A stretch of DNA of 43,440 bases from Streptomyces sp. CBMA123 (GTDB lineage Bacteria > Actinomycetota > Actinomycetes > Streptomycetales > Streptomycetaceae), in NCBI RefSeq assembly GCF_014596465.1, contig NZ_MECK01000568.1, forward strand, positions 1 through 43,440, written 5' to 3'. The position numbers were made by a program, and so were the translations under genes. This document shows positions 15,606-24,183 of the stretch, piece after piece (position 1 is the first letter of the stretch; each line of letters starts with the position of its first letter). Under the pieces are notes generated by a model. That model ran no database searches. It was not told the origin of the DNA and saw only the letters and a list, made by a program, of their open reading frames with translations.

Positions 15606-15974
15606 TCAGGGCGTGTCCGGCTCCTGCGGGTCCACGCCTGTCCGGGCTTCCTGGGTGTAGCCGCCGGCCGGACGGCCGGACGGGCCCTGCGGGCCGTGAT
15701 CGCGCCGGTGCGGGGACGGGCCCTGGTCCTCGCCCCGTGGCCCGTCGCTTTTCACCGTCTGGCCGGGCACCTCCCCCTCCTCCTCCGGTGAGGGCTCGCG
15801 CCCGGGCCCGGGCCGTGGAGCGTACTCGTCGGGGTGGAAGGAGCGGTGCGCGCTGTCGTTGCTCTGCTGCTCCTCGGCGTCGATGTCGCCCGACCAACCG
15901 TGCTGCTCGCCATCGTGGCGGCTGGCCTGGCCATCCTCCATGGACTTGTGCGCACTGGGTTTCCTGGAAGTCAT
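15606..15974 (-). CDS. Disordered hydrophilic protein
   Basis: 122 residues from ATG 15974, preceded by GAGGACC at a suitable distance; the frame is open to 16070 but without a ribosome site. Composition is dominated by Gly, Pro, Glu, Asp, Arg, His and Ser (MTSRKPSAHKSMEDGQASRH, later PGPGREPSPEEEGEVPGQ), with no hydrophobic core, so it should be intrinsically disordered. Small proteins of this kind are common in streptomycetes; no function is known to me. Confidence 0.55.
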   Translation of the reverse strand: MTSRKPSAHKSMEDGQASRHDGEQHGWSGDIDAEEQQSNDSAHRSFHPDEYAPRPGPGREPSPEEEGEVPGQTVKSDGPRGEDQGPSPHRRDHGPQGPSGRPAGGYTQEARTGVDPQEPDTP

Positions 15975-16386
15975 GACAGAGGTCCTCACGTGTGGAAATG
16001 CCTCCCACGCGCCTGCCCGGTTCCCGGCCGGCGACACACCGCGCCGCCGACCCCGCTTAACGCCCCCCACCTCACGGGACGGCTACCCGTACCCCCGCCG
16101 AATCCGGCACGTGGAAGTCGCCCGGTGTGGACGCCAGCGGTGCCGGCGGAGGCGGCGATCAGGCCTTCGGCCGCAACTCCACGGCCCAAGATCAGCCGTT
16201 AACTTGACATACCCGGCCGGGCGGACGGGGCTGTACCGTACGTCGAGGTGTTGTGCGTGGACGCCGCAGGCGGGCGTCGGCGGCGTCCCTTGCGGGACTG
16301 CGCGACGGCCAGAGCCGACAGGGTGGCATTCGGCTCGGCGGCGCTGGTGGGATTCCGGACAAGCGGCACGCCGTCAGACCTGCGTG
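15975..16386. other. Intergenic stretch without recognised gene
   Basis: The gap between the disordered-protein gene and the esterase holds a TTGACA at about 16204 that could be a -35 element on the plus strand, but no well-spaced -10 and no plus-strand gene follow. I see no other feature I can support. Confidence 0.35.
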
Positions 16387-17379
16387 TTACGGAGCAGTCG
16401 GTGTTGCCGGGGCCTTCGTGAGGTGCCGGGCGAGGTAGCTGGTCCAGGTGTGGCGGAAGCTCTCCGCGAGCTGGGACTGCGGGGCGAACAGGTCGAAGGC
16501 GTGGTAGGCGCCGGGGTAGAGGTGCAGTTCGACGGGGACGCCGTGGGCGTGCAGGCGCGCGGCGTAGTCGAGGCTCTCGTCGCGGAAGACGTCTAGTTCA
16601 CCGACGCCGATGAAGGTCGGGGGCAGGCCAGCGAGGTCGGTCCCCCGGGAGGCGGCGGCGTAGGGCGTGACGTCCTCGGTGCCGACGCGGCTGCCGAGGA
16701 TCGCCTGCCAGGCAAGGAGGTTGGTCGAGCGGTCCCATATGCCGAGGTCGGTGATCTCCCGACTTGAGTCGGTCGTGTTGCGGTCGTCGAGCATCGGATA
16801 CTGCAGCAGCTGGAACAGGGGTGTCGCTGCGCCGCGGTCGCGGATCAGAAGGGCGGTGGCGGCAGCGATGCCTCCGCCTCCGCTCTGGCCGGCCAGGCCG
16901 ACCCGGGTGGGGTCGAGGCCGAGATCGGTGGCGTTGTCGCCGATCCACCGGTAGGCGGTGTATCCGTCTTCGGCGGCGCCGGGCGCGGGGGTTTCCGGGG
17001 CCAGGCGGTAGTCGACGGCAACGACGGCGCAGCCGAGTGCCGCAGACAGTTGCTTGAGCCAGGGTGCGTCCTGGGCGGCGAAGCCGAGCACTTGCCCACC
17101 GCCGTGGAACCACACGATGACTGGCAGTGGTCCGTGCGCGTTCTGCGGACGTAGCAGGAGGACTGGGACATCGGGGGCTTCTGCGCGCGGCACGTGGATC
17201 TCGTGGGCGGTGACGGTGGGCTCGTCGGGGATGGTGCGGGCGATGACTTCGGCGAGCGTGCGGACGGCCTCGCGCGTGGCGGGGATGTCGGTCAGGTCGA
17301 AGACGCCGTTGGGGCCGATCGGCATGGCCTGGAGTGCTGCTGCGAGTTCGCTGTCGATCGCGGGACGGAAGCGGGGCAT
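16387..17379 (-). CDS. HSL-family alpha/beta-hydrolase (esterase)
   Basis: 330 residues. Hormone-sensitive-lipase (bacterial family IV) hallmarks: oxyanion motif HGGG at 92-95, nucleophile Ser166 in GQSGG, Asp263 in GELDVFRDE and His293 in AYHAFD. It hydrolyses short acyl or lactone esters in the cytoplasm; substrate unknown. ATG 17379 follows AGGAAG at good distance. It lies 171 bases downstream of the SDR gene on the same strand and may share its TetR-controlled transcript. A diverged second copy of its C-terminal half lies at 22652-23058 (same strand, roughly three quarters identical by eye), fused to IS21 DNA. Confidence 0.9.
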   Translation of the reverse strand: MPRFRPAIDSELAAALQAMPIGPNGVFDLTDIPATREAVRTLAEVIARTIPDEPTVTAHEIHVPRAEAPDVPVLLLRPQNAHGPLPVIVWFHGGGQVLGFAAQDAPWLKQLSAALGCAVVAVDYRLAPETPAPGAAEDGYTAYRWIGDNATDLGLDPTRVGLAGQSGGGGIAAATALLIRDRGAATPLFQLLQYPMLDDRNTTDSSREITDLGIWDRSTNLLAWQAILGSRVGTEDVTPYAAASRGTDLAGLPPTFIGVGELDVFRDESLDYAARLHAHGVPVELHLYPGAYHAFDLFAPQSQLAESFRHTWTSYLARHLTKAPATPTAP

Positions 17380-17550
17380 GGTTTCTTCCTGGGTGGGGTC
17401 TGTGTCAAGGCATGGGAGGGGGCAGGCCGTCGGTGCGGCAAGGTGGTCGCCGCACCTCAGGTCTTCGAGCGGGCCCAGGTGGCTCGGTGACCAGCTGAGC
17501 AGGGCCGGGAGGTGACGCGGGGACCGGGTGGGATGGAGTTGGGGGTGGGC

Positions 17551-18474
17551 TCAGTTGGTGGGGGTTGCCGGGACGTCGAAGTAGTGGCCTTGGCCGAGGT
17601 CGTCGATGAGGCCGGGCTGGACGGGCTTCCAGCCGAGGAGGTTGCGGGTCAGCGTGTTCGAGGACGGGTTGTCGGCTGTGGCGTGGGCGCTGAGGAAGCC
17701 GAAGTAGGCGTCGGCCTGGGTCGAGGGGATGCTGACCACGGGCAGGTTCAGCCTGCGGCCGATGGCCTCGGCGATCTCCCGGAAGGGGATGCCCTGGTCG
17801 TCGACGCCGTGCAGCCGTGACCCGGCGGGCGCGGATTCCAGCGCCAGCCGGTACAGGCGTGCCGCGTCGAGGGTGTGCACGGCGGGCCAGCGGTTGGCCC
17901 CGTCGCCGACGTAGGCGGCGACGCCCTTGGACCGGGCGAGGGAGATCAGGGTTGGCATGAAGCCGTTGTGGTCCAGCGTGCTGTGCACGGTCGGAGCCAG
18001 CCGGACGACGGACGACCGGATGCCGCGTTCCGCGAGTGCGACCACTGCGTTCTCGGCATCGATCCGCGGCCCTGCGTCGATCGCGTCGGCTTCGGTGGCG
18101 GCGTCTTCCAGCCCCGCGAAGGCGAGCAGCATGGTTCCCGACGTGGTCACCAGAGGCTTGCCGGTGCCGGCGAGCGCGTTTGCGAGCGTCTCGATGGCGC
18201 GCAGATCCGCTGCCACCGCGCCCTCGAAGTCGCCGGCGAACATGGCGTCGTGCTTGAAGGCCAGGTGGATGACGCCGTCGGCCGCGGCGGCGGCCGCGGC
18301 GAGGCCGTCGAGATTGTCGAGGTCGCCTCGGTGCACCTCGGCTCCGGCAGCCGTCAGCGCGGCGGCGGACTTGTCCGAGCGGGCCAGGCCGATGACTTGG
18401 TGTCCCGCTTCGAGAAGCTCGGGAACGACGGCGGAGCCGACGTGTCCGGAGGCTCCGGTGGCGAATACGCGCAT
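17551..18474 (-). CDS. Atypical SDR family NAD(P)-dependent oxidoreductase
   Basis: 307 residues. N-terminal Rossmann motif GASGHVG (7-13) with RVFATGASGHVGSAVV, then GDLDNLDGL and ADGVIHLAFKHD, as in the extended/atypical SDR and NAD-epimerase-like proteins. The usual YxxxK catalytic pair is not obvious, so it may be a reductase-like or binding protein. ATG 18474 follows AGGAAGG. It is divergent from the TetR gene; the palindromes between them suggest that TetR represses it. Confidence 0.88.
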   Translation of the reverse strand: MRVFATGASGHVGSAVVPELLEAGHQVIGLARSDKSAAALTAAGAEVHRGDLDNLDGLAAAAAAADGVIHLAFKHDAMFAGDFEGAVAADLRAIETLANALAGTGKPLVTTSGTMLLAFAGLEDAATEADAIDAGPRIDAENAVVALAERGIRSSVVRLAPTVHSTLDHNGFMPTLISLARSKGVAAYVGDGANRWPAVHTLDAARLYRLALESAPAGSRLHGVDDQGIPFREIAEAIGRRLNLPVVSIPSTQADAYFGFLSAHATADNPSSNTLTRNLLGWKPVQPGLIDDLGQGHYFDVPATPTN

Positions 18475-18519
18475 GATGCGTGCCTTCCTGCTGTGGGCTC
18501 CCCAACGGGGCGGGGAGCT

Positions 18520-18594
18520 TGATGTCAGTTCGTGACATCACCGTAGCAGTGACGTCAGCCTCTGCCATCACTCTGATGTCAGACCCTGTCATCG
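18520..18594. promoter_or_regulatory. TetR operator candidates between SDR and TetR genes
   Basis: TGATGTCA-N5-TGACATCA (18520-18540) is a perfect inverted repeat. A second site, TGATGTCA-N5-TGTCATCG (18574-18594), is imperfect, and half sites (TGACGTCA, CCATCA) lie between. They fall in the 137-base divergent region, so one TetR dimer set could control both directions. Confidence 0.8.
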
Positions 18595-18611
18595 CGGGGT
18601 AGGATCGCAAC

Positions 18612-19232
18612 ATGAGCCGATGGAAACCCGACGCACGAGGCCGCCTGGAGAAAGCGGCGCTGGAGCTCTACAGCCACCAGGGCTTCGACGCCACCACCGT
18701 CGCGGAGATCGCCACCCACGCCGGGGTCACCGAACGGACCTTCTACCGGCACTTCGCCGACAAGCGGGAAGTCCTCTTCCCGGGCGACAGCCCCCTCGCC
18801 GAGATCCTTGCGAACGCCTCGGCCACCGCCCCCGCCCCGCTCCCGCCGCTCGGGGTGATCACCCACGCCCTGACCGAAGCCGCTCCCCTCTTCGAAGAAC
18901 GCGCAGACCTGGCACGGCAGCGTCAGGCCGTCATCACCGCCAACCCCGAACTCCAGGAACGCGAACTGGCCAAACTCGCCGCACTCACCTCCACGCTCGC
19001 CCACGCGCTGCGCGAACGCGGCCTGGAGACCACCACCGCAGCACTCGCCGCGGGAATCGGGATCGCCACGTTCAAGGTCGCCTTCGAACGCTGGGTCAAC
19101 GACCCCGACCGACACTCACTCGCCCAGCACCTTCAGGAAGCCCTGGACACCACCAGGCACCTCATCGCACCCGCCGAACACGTCGCCACCACCGACGACG
19201 TGAGCTCCACAGGCCAGGAGGGAGTGGCATGA
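18612..19232 (+). CDS. TetR/AcrR-family transcriptional regulator
   Basis: 206 residues. The N-terminal helix-turn-helix is typical: ARGRLEKAALELYSHQGFDA, TTVAEIATHAGVTERTFYRHFADKREVLF (residues 9-55). The C-terminal ligand domain is helical (ALTEAAPLFEERADLARQRQ onward). It diverges from the SDR-esterase unit, with palindromic sites between, so it most likely represses that unit and itself until an effector binds. The effector is unknown. Confidence 0.93.
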   Translation: MSRWKPDARGRLEKAALELYSHQGFDATTVAEIATHAGVTERTFYRHFADKREVLFPGDSPLAEILANASATAPAPLPPLGVITHALTEAAPLFEERADLARQRQAVITANPELQERELAKLAALTSTLAHALRERGLETTTAALAAGIGIATFKVAFERWVNDPDRHSLAQHLQEALDTTRHLIAPAEHVATTDDVSSTGQEGVA

Positions 19233-19380
19233 ATGCGGTGGGCACCCTCAGTAATGTCAATCCCCTGGTTTCGTAGAGGCATTCCTTATGCGGCTCTAGC
19301 CGTCTGATGGTGGTGAGCTCGTACTTTTCTGACGGTGCGCTCGAACTCGCTCAACGGCCGCCGGGGGCACCAAACTTACG

Positions 19381-19802
19381 TCAGCCGGTGGCCGCGCCGG
19401 GCCCGGGCGTTACGGTGAAGCGGCCGTCGGGCAGCTTGCGCAGCCAGCCCCGTCCAGCGAGCTTGGACAGCTTCCCTCGCAACGGCTCCAGCTTGCCCCG
19501 CACCGCCACCTCCAGACCCAGCACCTCGCCAGCCCGGCTGGTCGCAACCGATCCTCCCCGCCCCGCACAATCGAGCGGATTTTCTGGTAGTCCGGCGGCA
19601 GCGCATCCTCGGCCACGCCGCGCTCGCGGGGCGGGACCAGCGGCACTGCGCCGCCCGCCACCTGCGGAGCAGGCGGTGCCGCCGCAGCCATTTCCGCGGT
19701 GAGCTGTACGGCCATCCGCTGCCAGGCCCGTTCGGCGACCGCGAATTCGTCGTACTCGGCCCGCACCTCCTCCGACTGCTTGACCAGCTGGCAAACCTGC
19801 AC
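19381..19802 (-). pseudogene. Frameshifted small protein, probable IS-associated
   Basis: The first frame reads MQVCQLVKQSEEVRAEYDEF, ERAWQRMAVQLTAEMA, a Pro/Ala linker and LPPDYQKIRSIVRGG. Then protein-like sequence switches frame near 19545 and gives SRAGEVLGLEVAVRGKLEPL, RGKLSKLAGRGWLRKLPDGR, FTVTPG and a stop at 19381. The second half looks like a winged-helix domain. From memory, similar two-part proteins accompany transposase genes in streptomycetes; no transposase remains here. The bases 19233-19380 hold nothing else I can support. Confidence 0.5.
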
Positions 19803-20137
19803 GTCAGCGTTGTGAACATCCTCTCAATGCGCTGGCGCCAGCCCGTGGCCTGGCTTTCACCTTTCGTGCGCCACCACGTCGACATCTCGGCTGAATCACC
19901 TTCCAGCTCCCGGAGTTACCCGGCGGGATGCGGCCGTTGCGCGACCCGCGCACCACCGACGCGGGGTGAGACATCGAAGTTCACCGGCTGGTCGAAGTGC
20001 GTCAGGCTGCCCCGCATCCTGGCGGGCGGTGATCTTTGGCCTTGAAGAGCTGCGGGCCCCATTCCGGAGCCAGTTGCCGGGCCCCACCGCCGGCGATGAC
20101 GGGCGAGGGGGCTGTGGGGCCGGGCGCAGTGCCTTGG
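19803..20137. other. Stretch without recognised gene
   Basis: This 335-base gap between the frameshifted ORF and the MarR gene shows no convincing coding frame, no clear terminator and no repeat that I can support. Given the neighbours it is probably more IS debris. Confidence 0.35.
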
Positions 20138-20638
20138 TCAGTCTTCACCCTGGGCCGGGGTGCCACCGGCGGCGGCGACGGCGTCGAATTGGGTGGTCAG
20201 GTCGCGGGTCAGGCGGGTGAGCAGGCGGATGAGTTCGGTGCGGTCCTGGTCCGACCACTGGGCGAGCGCCGCGGTGAACCAGCCGTTGACGATGGCGGTG
20301 TACCGGTCGATGATCCGCTGCCCGGAGGGTGTCAGGGCGATCAGGCGGGCCCTTTGGTCCTCGGGATCGGGGACGCGCTTGATGATCGCCCGCTCTTCCA
20401 GGCTGTTGAGGTGGCGGGTGACGTGGGGTCCGACAACCTGCATGCGAGCGGCGATCTCACCCACCCGCAGCGGACGTTCGGCGGCGTCCAGGATAACCAG
20501 GATCGTCATGGCAGGCCGGTCCAGTGCCACTCCGGCGTCCTTGACGGCCTGCTCGTAGAGCTGCCCGCGGTTGAGCAGGGTACGCAGCTGGAGCAGGTGC
20601 GGCAGCAGCCCGGTAGTCGCGTCACTGAGCGGATCCAC
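20138..20638 (-). CDS. MarR-family transcriptional regulator
   Basis: 166 residues. A winged-helix core is visible: DRPAMTILVILDAAERPLRV, GEIAARMQVVGPHVTRHLNS, LEERAIIKRVPDPEDQRARL and IALTPSGQRI, the last two being the MarR wing (DxRxxxIxLTxxG pattern). GTG 20638 is chosen because AAGGGAG lies eight bases upstream; a GTG at 20647 is only one base from it. It is divergent from a FAD monooxygenase gene with two palindromes between, so it probably represses both genes and responds to the monooxygenase substrate. Confidence 0.92.
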   Translation of the reverse strand: MDPLSDATTGLLPHLLQLRTLLNRGQLYEQAVKDAGVALDRPAMTILVILDAAERPLRVGEIAARMQVVGPHVTRHLNSLEERAIIKRVPDPEDQRARLIALTPSGQRIIDRYTAIVNGWFTAALAQWSDQDRTELIRLLTRLTRDLTTQFDAVAAAGGTPAQGED

Positions 20639-20658
20639 GTCCCACACTCCCTTGATAG

Positions 20659-20744
20659 ATACCTAACGTAGGTATATTGTCTCTTTCGGAAGCCGACCTC
20701 GCAGGAGATCGGGCCGTCGTCAAACATGATACCTAAGGTAGGTA
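20659..20744. promoter_or_regulatory. Two MarR operator palindromes
   Basis: ATACCTA-ACG-TAGGTAT (20659-20675) is a perfect 17-bp palindrome, and TACCTA-AGG-TAGGTA (20730-20744) is the same site with another centre. The first lies just before the MarR start; the second ends 9 bases before the monooxygenase ATG and overlaps the only possible ribosome-binding region (AAGGTAGG). Binding there would block translation-initiation DNA and promoter alike. Confidence 0.88.
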
Positions 20745-20753
20745 AGTAGTGTC

Positions 20754-22301
20754 ATGAACGAACCCGCCCCCACCGCCGCGAACGTCACCACGACCGACGT
20801 CCTGATCATCGGCGCCGGCCCCACCGGCCTGACACTGGCCTGCGACCTGGCCCGACGCGGCGTCAGCTTCCTCCTCCTGGAGCGCTCCGCCAGACCCAGC
20901 ACCGCCTCCCGCGCCAAGACCATCCAGCCCCGCACCATGGAGGTCGCCGACGACCTCGGCGTGGCCGGGCGCGTCCTGAGCGAGGGCCGAGTGAACGTCG
21001 CCACCCGCCGCTACGACCGCGCCCGGGTGGTCTCCGAGGCGGTGGAGCTCGCCGCAGGGGCGCACACCACGGATGCCCCCTATCCGCCGGTCTGGCTCTC
21101 CCAGCCGCGGTTCGAGCAGATCCTGCGCGACCGCCTGACCGAGCTCGGCGGAACCGTCCGCTGGGGTAGCGAGGTCACCGACCTGCAGCAGGACGGTGAC
21201 GGCGTCGCCGCCACCGTCGCCGCCGGGCCCGACGCGGGCAGCCGCACCGTCCACGCCCGCTACGCCGTCGGCGCCGACGGCGGACGCAGCACCGTGCGCG
21301 CACTGGCCGGCATCGAACTGCACGGCACCTCCCTGACCGACCAGCGCTGGCACCTGGGCGATGTCCGCGTCACCGGCCTGTCCCGCCACTGCCAGCACCT
21401 GTGGACCAGCAAGGAAGACGGCCTGCTATCCCTGTTCCCGCTGCCCGGCACCGACCTGTGGCAGTTCCAGGCCTCCATTCCCGCCGACCGGACCGAGCCC
21501 GAGGAGCCGTCGCTGGAACTGTTCCGCCGCGTCTTCGCCGAGCGCGCCGGCGTCCCCGGCGTGGTCATCCAGGATGTCGCCTGGCTCTCCCTCTACCGGA
21601 TCAACGTGCTCCTCGCCGACCACTACCGCAACGGGCGGATACTCCTGGCCGGCGACGCCGCCCACATCCACTCCCCGGCCGGCGGCCAGGGCATGAACAC
21701 CGGCATCCAGGACGCCTACAACCTCGGCTGGAAACTCGACGCCCTCCTCGACGGTGCCGACCCCGCCCTGCTCGACACCTACGAGCACGAGCGCCGCCCC
21801 GTCGCCCGCAACGTCCTGGACGACAGCACCACCCGCCTCGCCAACGTAATGCGCGCGGTCGCCGAGAGCGCCGGCGCCTCCGCCCAGCAGGGACTCACCG
21901 ACGACCGCACCACCGGCCTGGGCGTCGCCTACACCGACAGCCCGCTCACGCACGGCCCCGGCACGGGAGTCCGCGCCCCCGACGCACCCTGCCGCAACGC
22001 CGATACCGGCCGCCCCACCCGCCTGTTCGACCTGCTGCGCGGCCCCCACTGGACCCTCCTCTCCTTCGGGAGCACCGCCGTCCAGCAGACCCCGGACGGC
22101 CCGCGCACCATCCGCGTGACCACCGACCTGACCGCCACCGGCGCCGACACCGTCATCGACGCCGATGACCTCGCCCACCACGCCTACGGAACCACCGGCG
22201 ACGAACTCGTCCTCATCCGCCCCGACGGCTACATCGCCACCCGCCGCCCCACCAACGACATGGCCACCGTCCTCGCCCTGGCGGCCACCAACGGCCTATG
22301 A
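20754..22301 (+). CDS. FAD-dependent monooxygenase (PHBH/aromatic hydroxylase type)
   Basis: 515 residues. FAD motifs: GAGPTG (20-25) with VLIIGAGPTGLTLACDLARR, the DG motif GADGGRS (173-179) and the GD motif LLAGDAAHIHSPAGGQGMN (298-315). The C-terminal extension (about 390-515) is a thioredoxin-like domain as in phenol, rifampicin and polyketide hydroxylases. It uses NAD(P)H and O2 to hydroxylate an aromatic or polyketide compound; substrate unknown. It could serve detoxification (antibiotic inactivation) or catabolism. Control by the divergent MarR regulator fits an inducible detoxification gene. Soluble, no signal peptide. Confidence 0.93.
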   Translation: MNEPAPTAANVTTTDVLIIGAGPTGLTLACDLARRGVSFLLLERSARPSTASRAKTIQPRTMEVADDLGVAGRVLSEGRVNVATRRYDRARVVSEAVELAAGAHTTDAPYPPVWLSQPRFEQILRDRLTELGGTVRWGSEVTDLQQDGDGVAATVAAGPDAGSRTVHARYAVGADGGRSTVRALAGIELHGTSLTDQRWHLGDVRVTGLSRHCQHLWTSKEDGLLSLFPLPGTDLWQFQASIPADRTEPEEPSLELFRRVFAERAGVPGVVIQDVAWLSLYRINVLLADHYRNGRILLAGDAAHIHSPAGGQGMNTGIQDAYNLGWKLDALLDGADPALLDTYEHERRPVARNVLDDSTTRLANVMRAVAESAGASAQQGLTDDRTTGLGVAYTDSPLTHGPGTGVRAPDAPCRNADTGRPTRLFDLLRGPHWTLLSFGSTAVQQTPDGPRTIRVTTDLTATGADTVIDADDLAHHAYGTTGDELVLIRPDGYIATRRPTNDMATVLALAATNGL

Positions 22302-22651
22302 CGGCCGAACTGGACTCGCGACGGACAGAATTGGAAGTCAGCGGGGCCCCACGCCTCCTCGCCCGTGCCGATCCGCGCCCCGCCTCCACGTACGACTCAT
22401 CGGCGAAGGCGGAGAGTGACCCGGCACCGACTCGATCACCACTGTCGTACCCGAGTGCTGTCAGTTGTCCGACCCTCCGCCAGTGTCGCGGCGACGCATG
22501 TCTCCCTGCTGGTTTGCAAGGGACTCCAATGCGCATGGGATTACTCGAGTTTATTTCGGAAACGCGCCTGCGAGCCGAGCCGTGTGGGTCATCGGATCGG
22601 AGGCGCCGGCGGGATTTCGCACAGGCTGCAGGCCTTCAGGCCTGCGGGTTG
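22302..22651. other. Stretch without recognised gene
   Basis: This 350-base region follows the monooxygenase stop and runs to the end of the esterase remnant. Frames here are open but show no conserved motif or regular codon usage. I see no strong terminator hairpin after the monooxygenase. Confidence 0.35.
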
Positions 22652-23206
22652 CTACGCGATCGCCGTTTCCGGAGCCTTCGCGAAGTGTCGGACGATGTAG
22701 TCGTTCAACGTGTGGTGGAAGCTCTTGGGACTGCGGGGCGAACAGGTCGAACGCGTGGTAGGCGCCGGGGTAGAGGTGCAGCTTCACGGGGACGCCCTGG
22801 GCGCGCAGGCGCGCCGCGTAGTCGAGGTTCTCATCGCGGAAGAGGCCCAGTTCACCGACCCCGATGAAAGTCGGGGGCAGGCCGGCGAGCTCGGTCGCCC
22901 GGGAGGCGGCGCAGTAGGACGTCACGTCGTCGGTGCCCACGCGGTCACCGAGGATCGACTTCCAGGCCAGGATGTTGGTCGCGCGGTCCCAGATGCCGAT
23001 GTCGGTGATCTCGTGGCTCGAGTCGGTCGTGTTGCGGTCGTCGAGCATCGGGTACATCAGCAGGTGGGACTTGCCGGTGCCGGAGTCGCCGATCAGGCAG
23101 AGCGGCTCGCCTTTCCTGATCCACTCGCAGGTGGCCAGATTGTGGATCTCTGCCGCCAGGAGTCTCGGCGGATCTGCAGGAACAGCTCTTCCTTCGAGGA
23201 CGCCAC
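22652..23206 (-). pseudogene. IS21 istA/istB remnant fused to esterase C-terminal half
   Basis: Going 5' to 3' on this strand: a GTG at 23206 starts VASSKEELFLQIRRDSW, the N-terminus of an IS21 IstA. Around 23150 this is joined to IstB-type sequence in another frame (HNLATCEWIRKGEPLCLIGD and the Walker A box GDSGTGKS). At about 23058 that runs in frame into YPMLDDRNTTDSSHEITDIG and the rest of an HSL esterase, including GELGLFRDE and AYHAFD. The end (SFHHTLNDYIVRHFAKAP, stop at 22652) needs one more frame change. The frame 22551-23348 is open across the fusion. It has no esterase Ser or oxyanion motif and cannot be active. Confidence 0.8.
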
Positions 23207-23261
23207 CCGGCATCGCCCCCTCACGGCGACCTGCACCGAGCGTCCCAGCCAACCGGCCGGG

Positions 23262-23360
23262 GTGGGGCCAACTCAAGCCGGAACAACCCCCGAACGCTCC
23301 CGTACGCCCCACCGGTGGGGCCAACTCGGACCGGAAGAGTGGGGCCAACTCGAGCCGTTA
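23262..23360. repeat. Three IS21-type terminal direct repeats
   Basis: The 22-base units at 23262-23283, 23315-23336 and 23339-23360 share GTGGGGCCAACTC then (A/G)(A/G)(G/A)CCGG. IS21 elements carry such multiple repeats inside each terminus as IstA-binding sites. They lie immediately outside the istA 5' end, so this is the istA-proximal terminus of a broken element. No matching istB-proximal end is seen nearby. Confidence 0.8.
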
Positions 23361-23840
23361 ATGCCACGCAGGTCCGGGATGTGGTTGTAGAAGGGTGCCG
23401 ACGGAGACGCCGAGGAGCTTGGCGATCGTCTCGAGGCTGTTCTCCGGGTTGGGCAGCATGTCGCGCGCGGCGCGGATCAGCTCTTCGGTGGCGTCGGTCG
23501 GCCGCCCGCCGGTACGGCCGCGGGCGCGGGCGGCGGCCAGGCCCTCGTTGGTCCGACCACGATCAGCTCGCGGATGAACTCCGCCAGGGCGGCGAAGACG
23601 TGGAAGACGAGCCGGCCGCCGGGGGTGGTGGTGTCGAGCTGCTCGTGCAGCGAGGTGAACCCGACCTCGCGGTTGCGCAGCTCGCCGACCATGTTCACCA
23701 AGTCCTTGAGCGAGCGGCCGTAGCGGTCGAGCGCGGGCACCACCAAGGTGTCGCCGCGCTGCAGGAAGGCATCGCACGCCTTCAGCTCCGGGCGCTGGTC
23801 GTTCTTCCCGGACTTGGTGTCCCGACCGGGGCGACCCGGG
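23358..23840 (-). pseudogene. Serine recombinase (resolvase/invertase), truncated and frameshifted
   Basis: Reading 5' to 3': DTKSGKNDQRPELKACDAFL, QRGDTLVVPALDRYGRSLKD, LVNMVGELRNREVGFTSL, TTPGGRLVFHVFAALAEFIR (all resolvase-domain signatures). After a one-base shift near 23555 it continues RTNEGLAAARARGRTGGRPT, ending with a helix-turn-helix (ENSLETIAKLLGVSVGTLLQ) and a stop at 23358. The N-terminal part with the catalytic Ser (YxRVS) is missing or scrambled upstream of 23840. It is thus inactive. Its stop touches the IS21 repeats, so the two mobile remnants abut. Confidence 0.85.
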
Positions 23841-24031
23841 CGACCACCGCCGGTCGCCGCAGCAGATCGCCGGTCGCCACCGCGGCGACCTCCTCGTCCG
23901 CGGCGAGTCGGCGGGCCACGCTACACCACCGCGACCGCGCTGGTGAACGTGCGCAGGAGATAGCCGCCTGTGGTCGCCATGGTGGTCCGAACCTCCGGGA
24001 GTCTTGCTGACCTTGGGCGCTGGACCGCGGT

Positions 24032-24183
24032 CTGCGGCGCGTCACCTGGACCTACGACCCGCTGGTCCGCCACAACGCCGCTCTGCCCGGCTTCACCCTC
24101 CCCGGCGACACCTCCGGCTCACACCGGTGCTTCGCAACTGACATCACTGAGCCCTTCGTCTTCGCGGGCGGAAGTGCCGCGTG
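24032..24183 (+). other. Orphan coding-like segment
   Basis: One plus-strand frame reads LRRVTWTYDPLVRHNAALPG, then FTLPGDTSGSHRCFATDITE and PFVFAGGSA with strongly G/C third positions, before running into the antisense of gvpK. There is no start codon and no stop where expected. It looks like the middle of a lost gene left at the junction between the recombinase debris and the gas vesicle operon. I do not recognise it. Confidence 0.35.

Noticed and set aside
23921..23980. 19-residue ORF MATTGGYLLRTFTSAVAVV with GGAGG upstream
   Set aside because: Short enough to arise by chance, no processing enzymes nearby, and it lies in recombinase debris.
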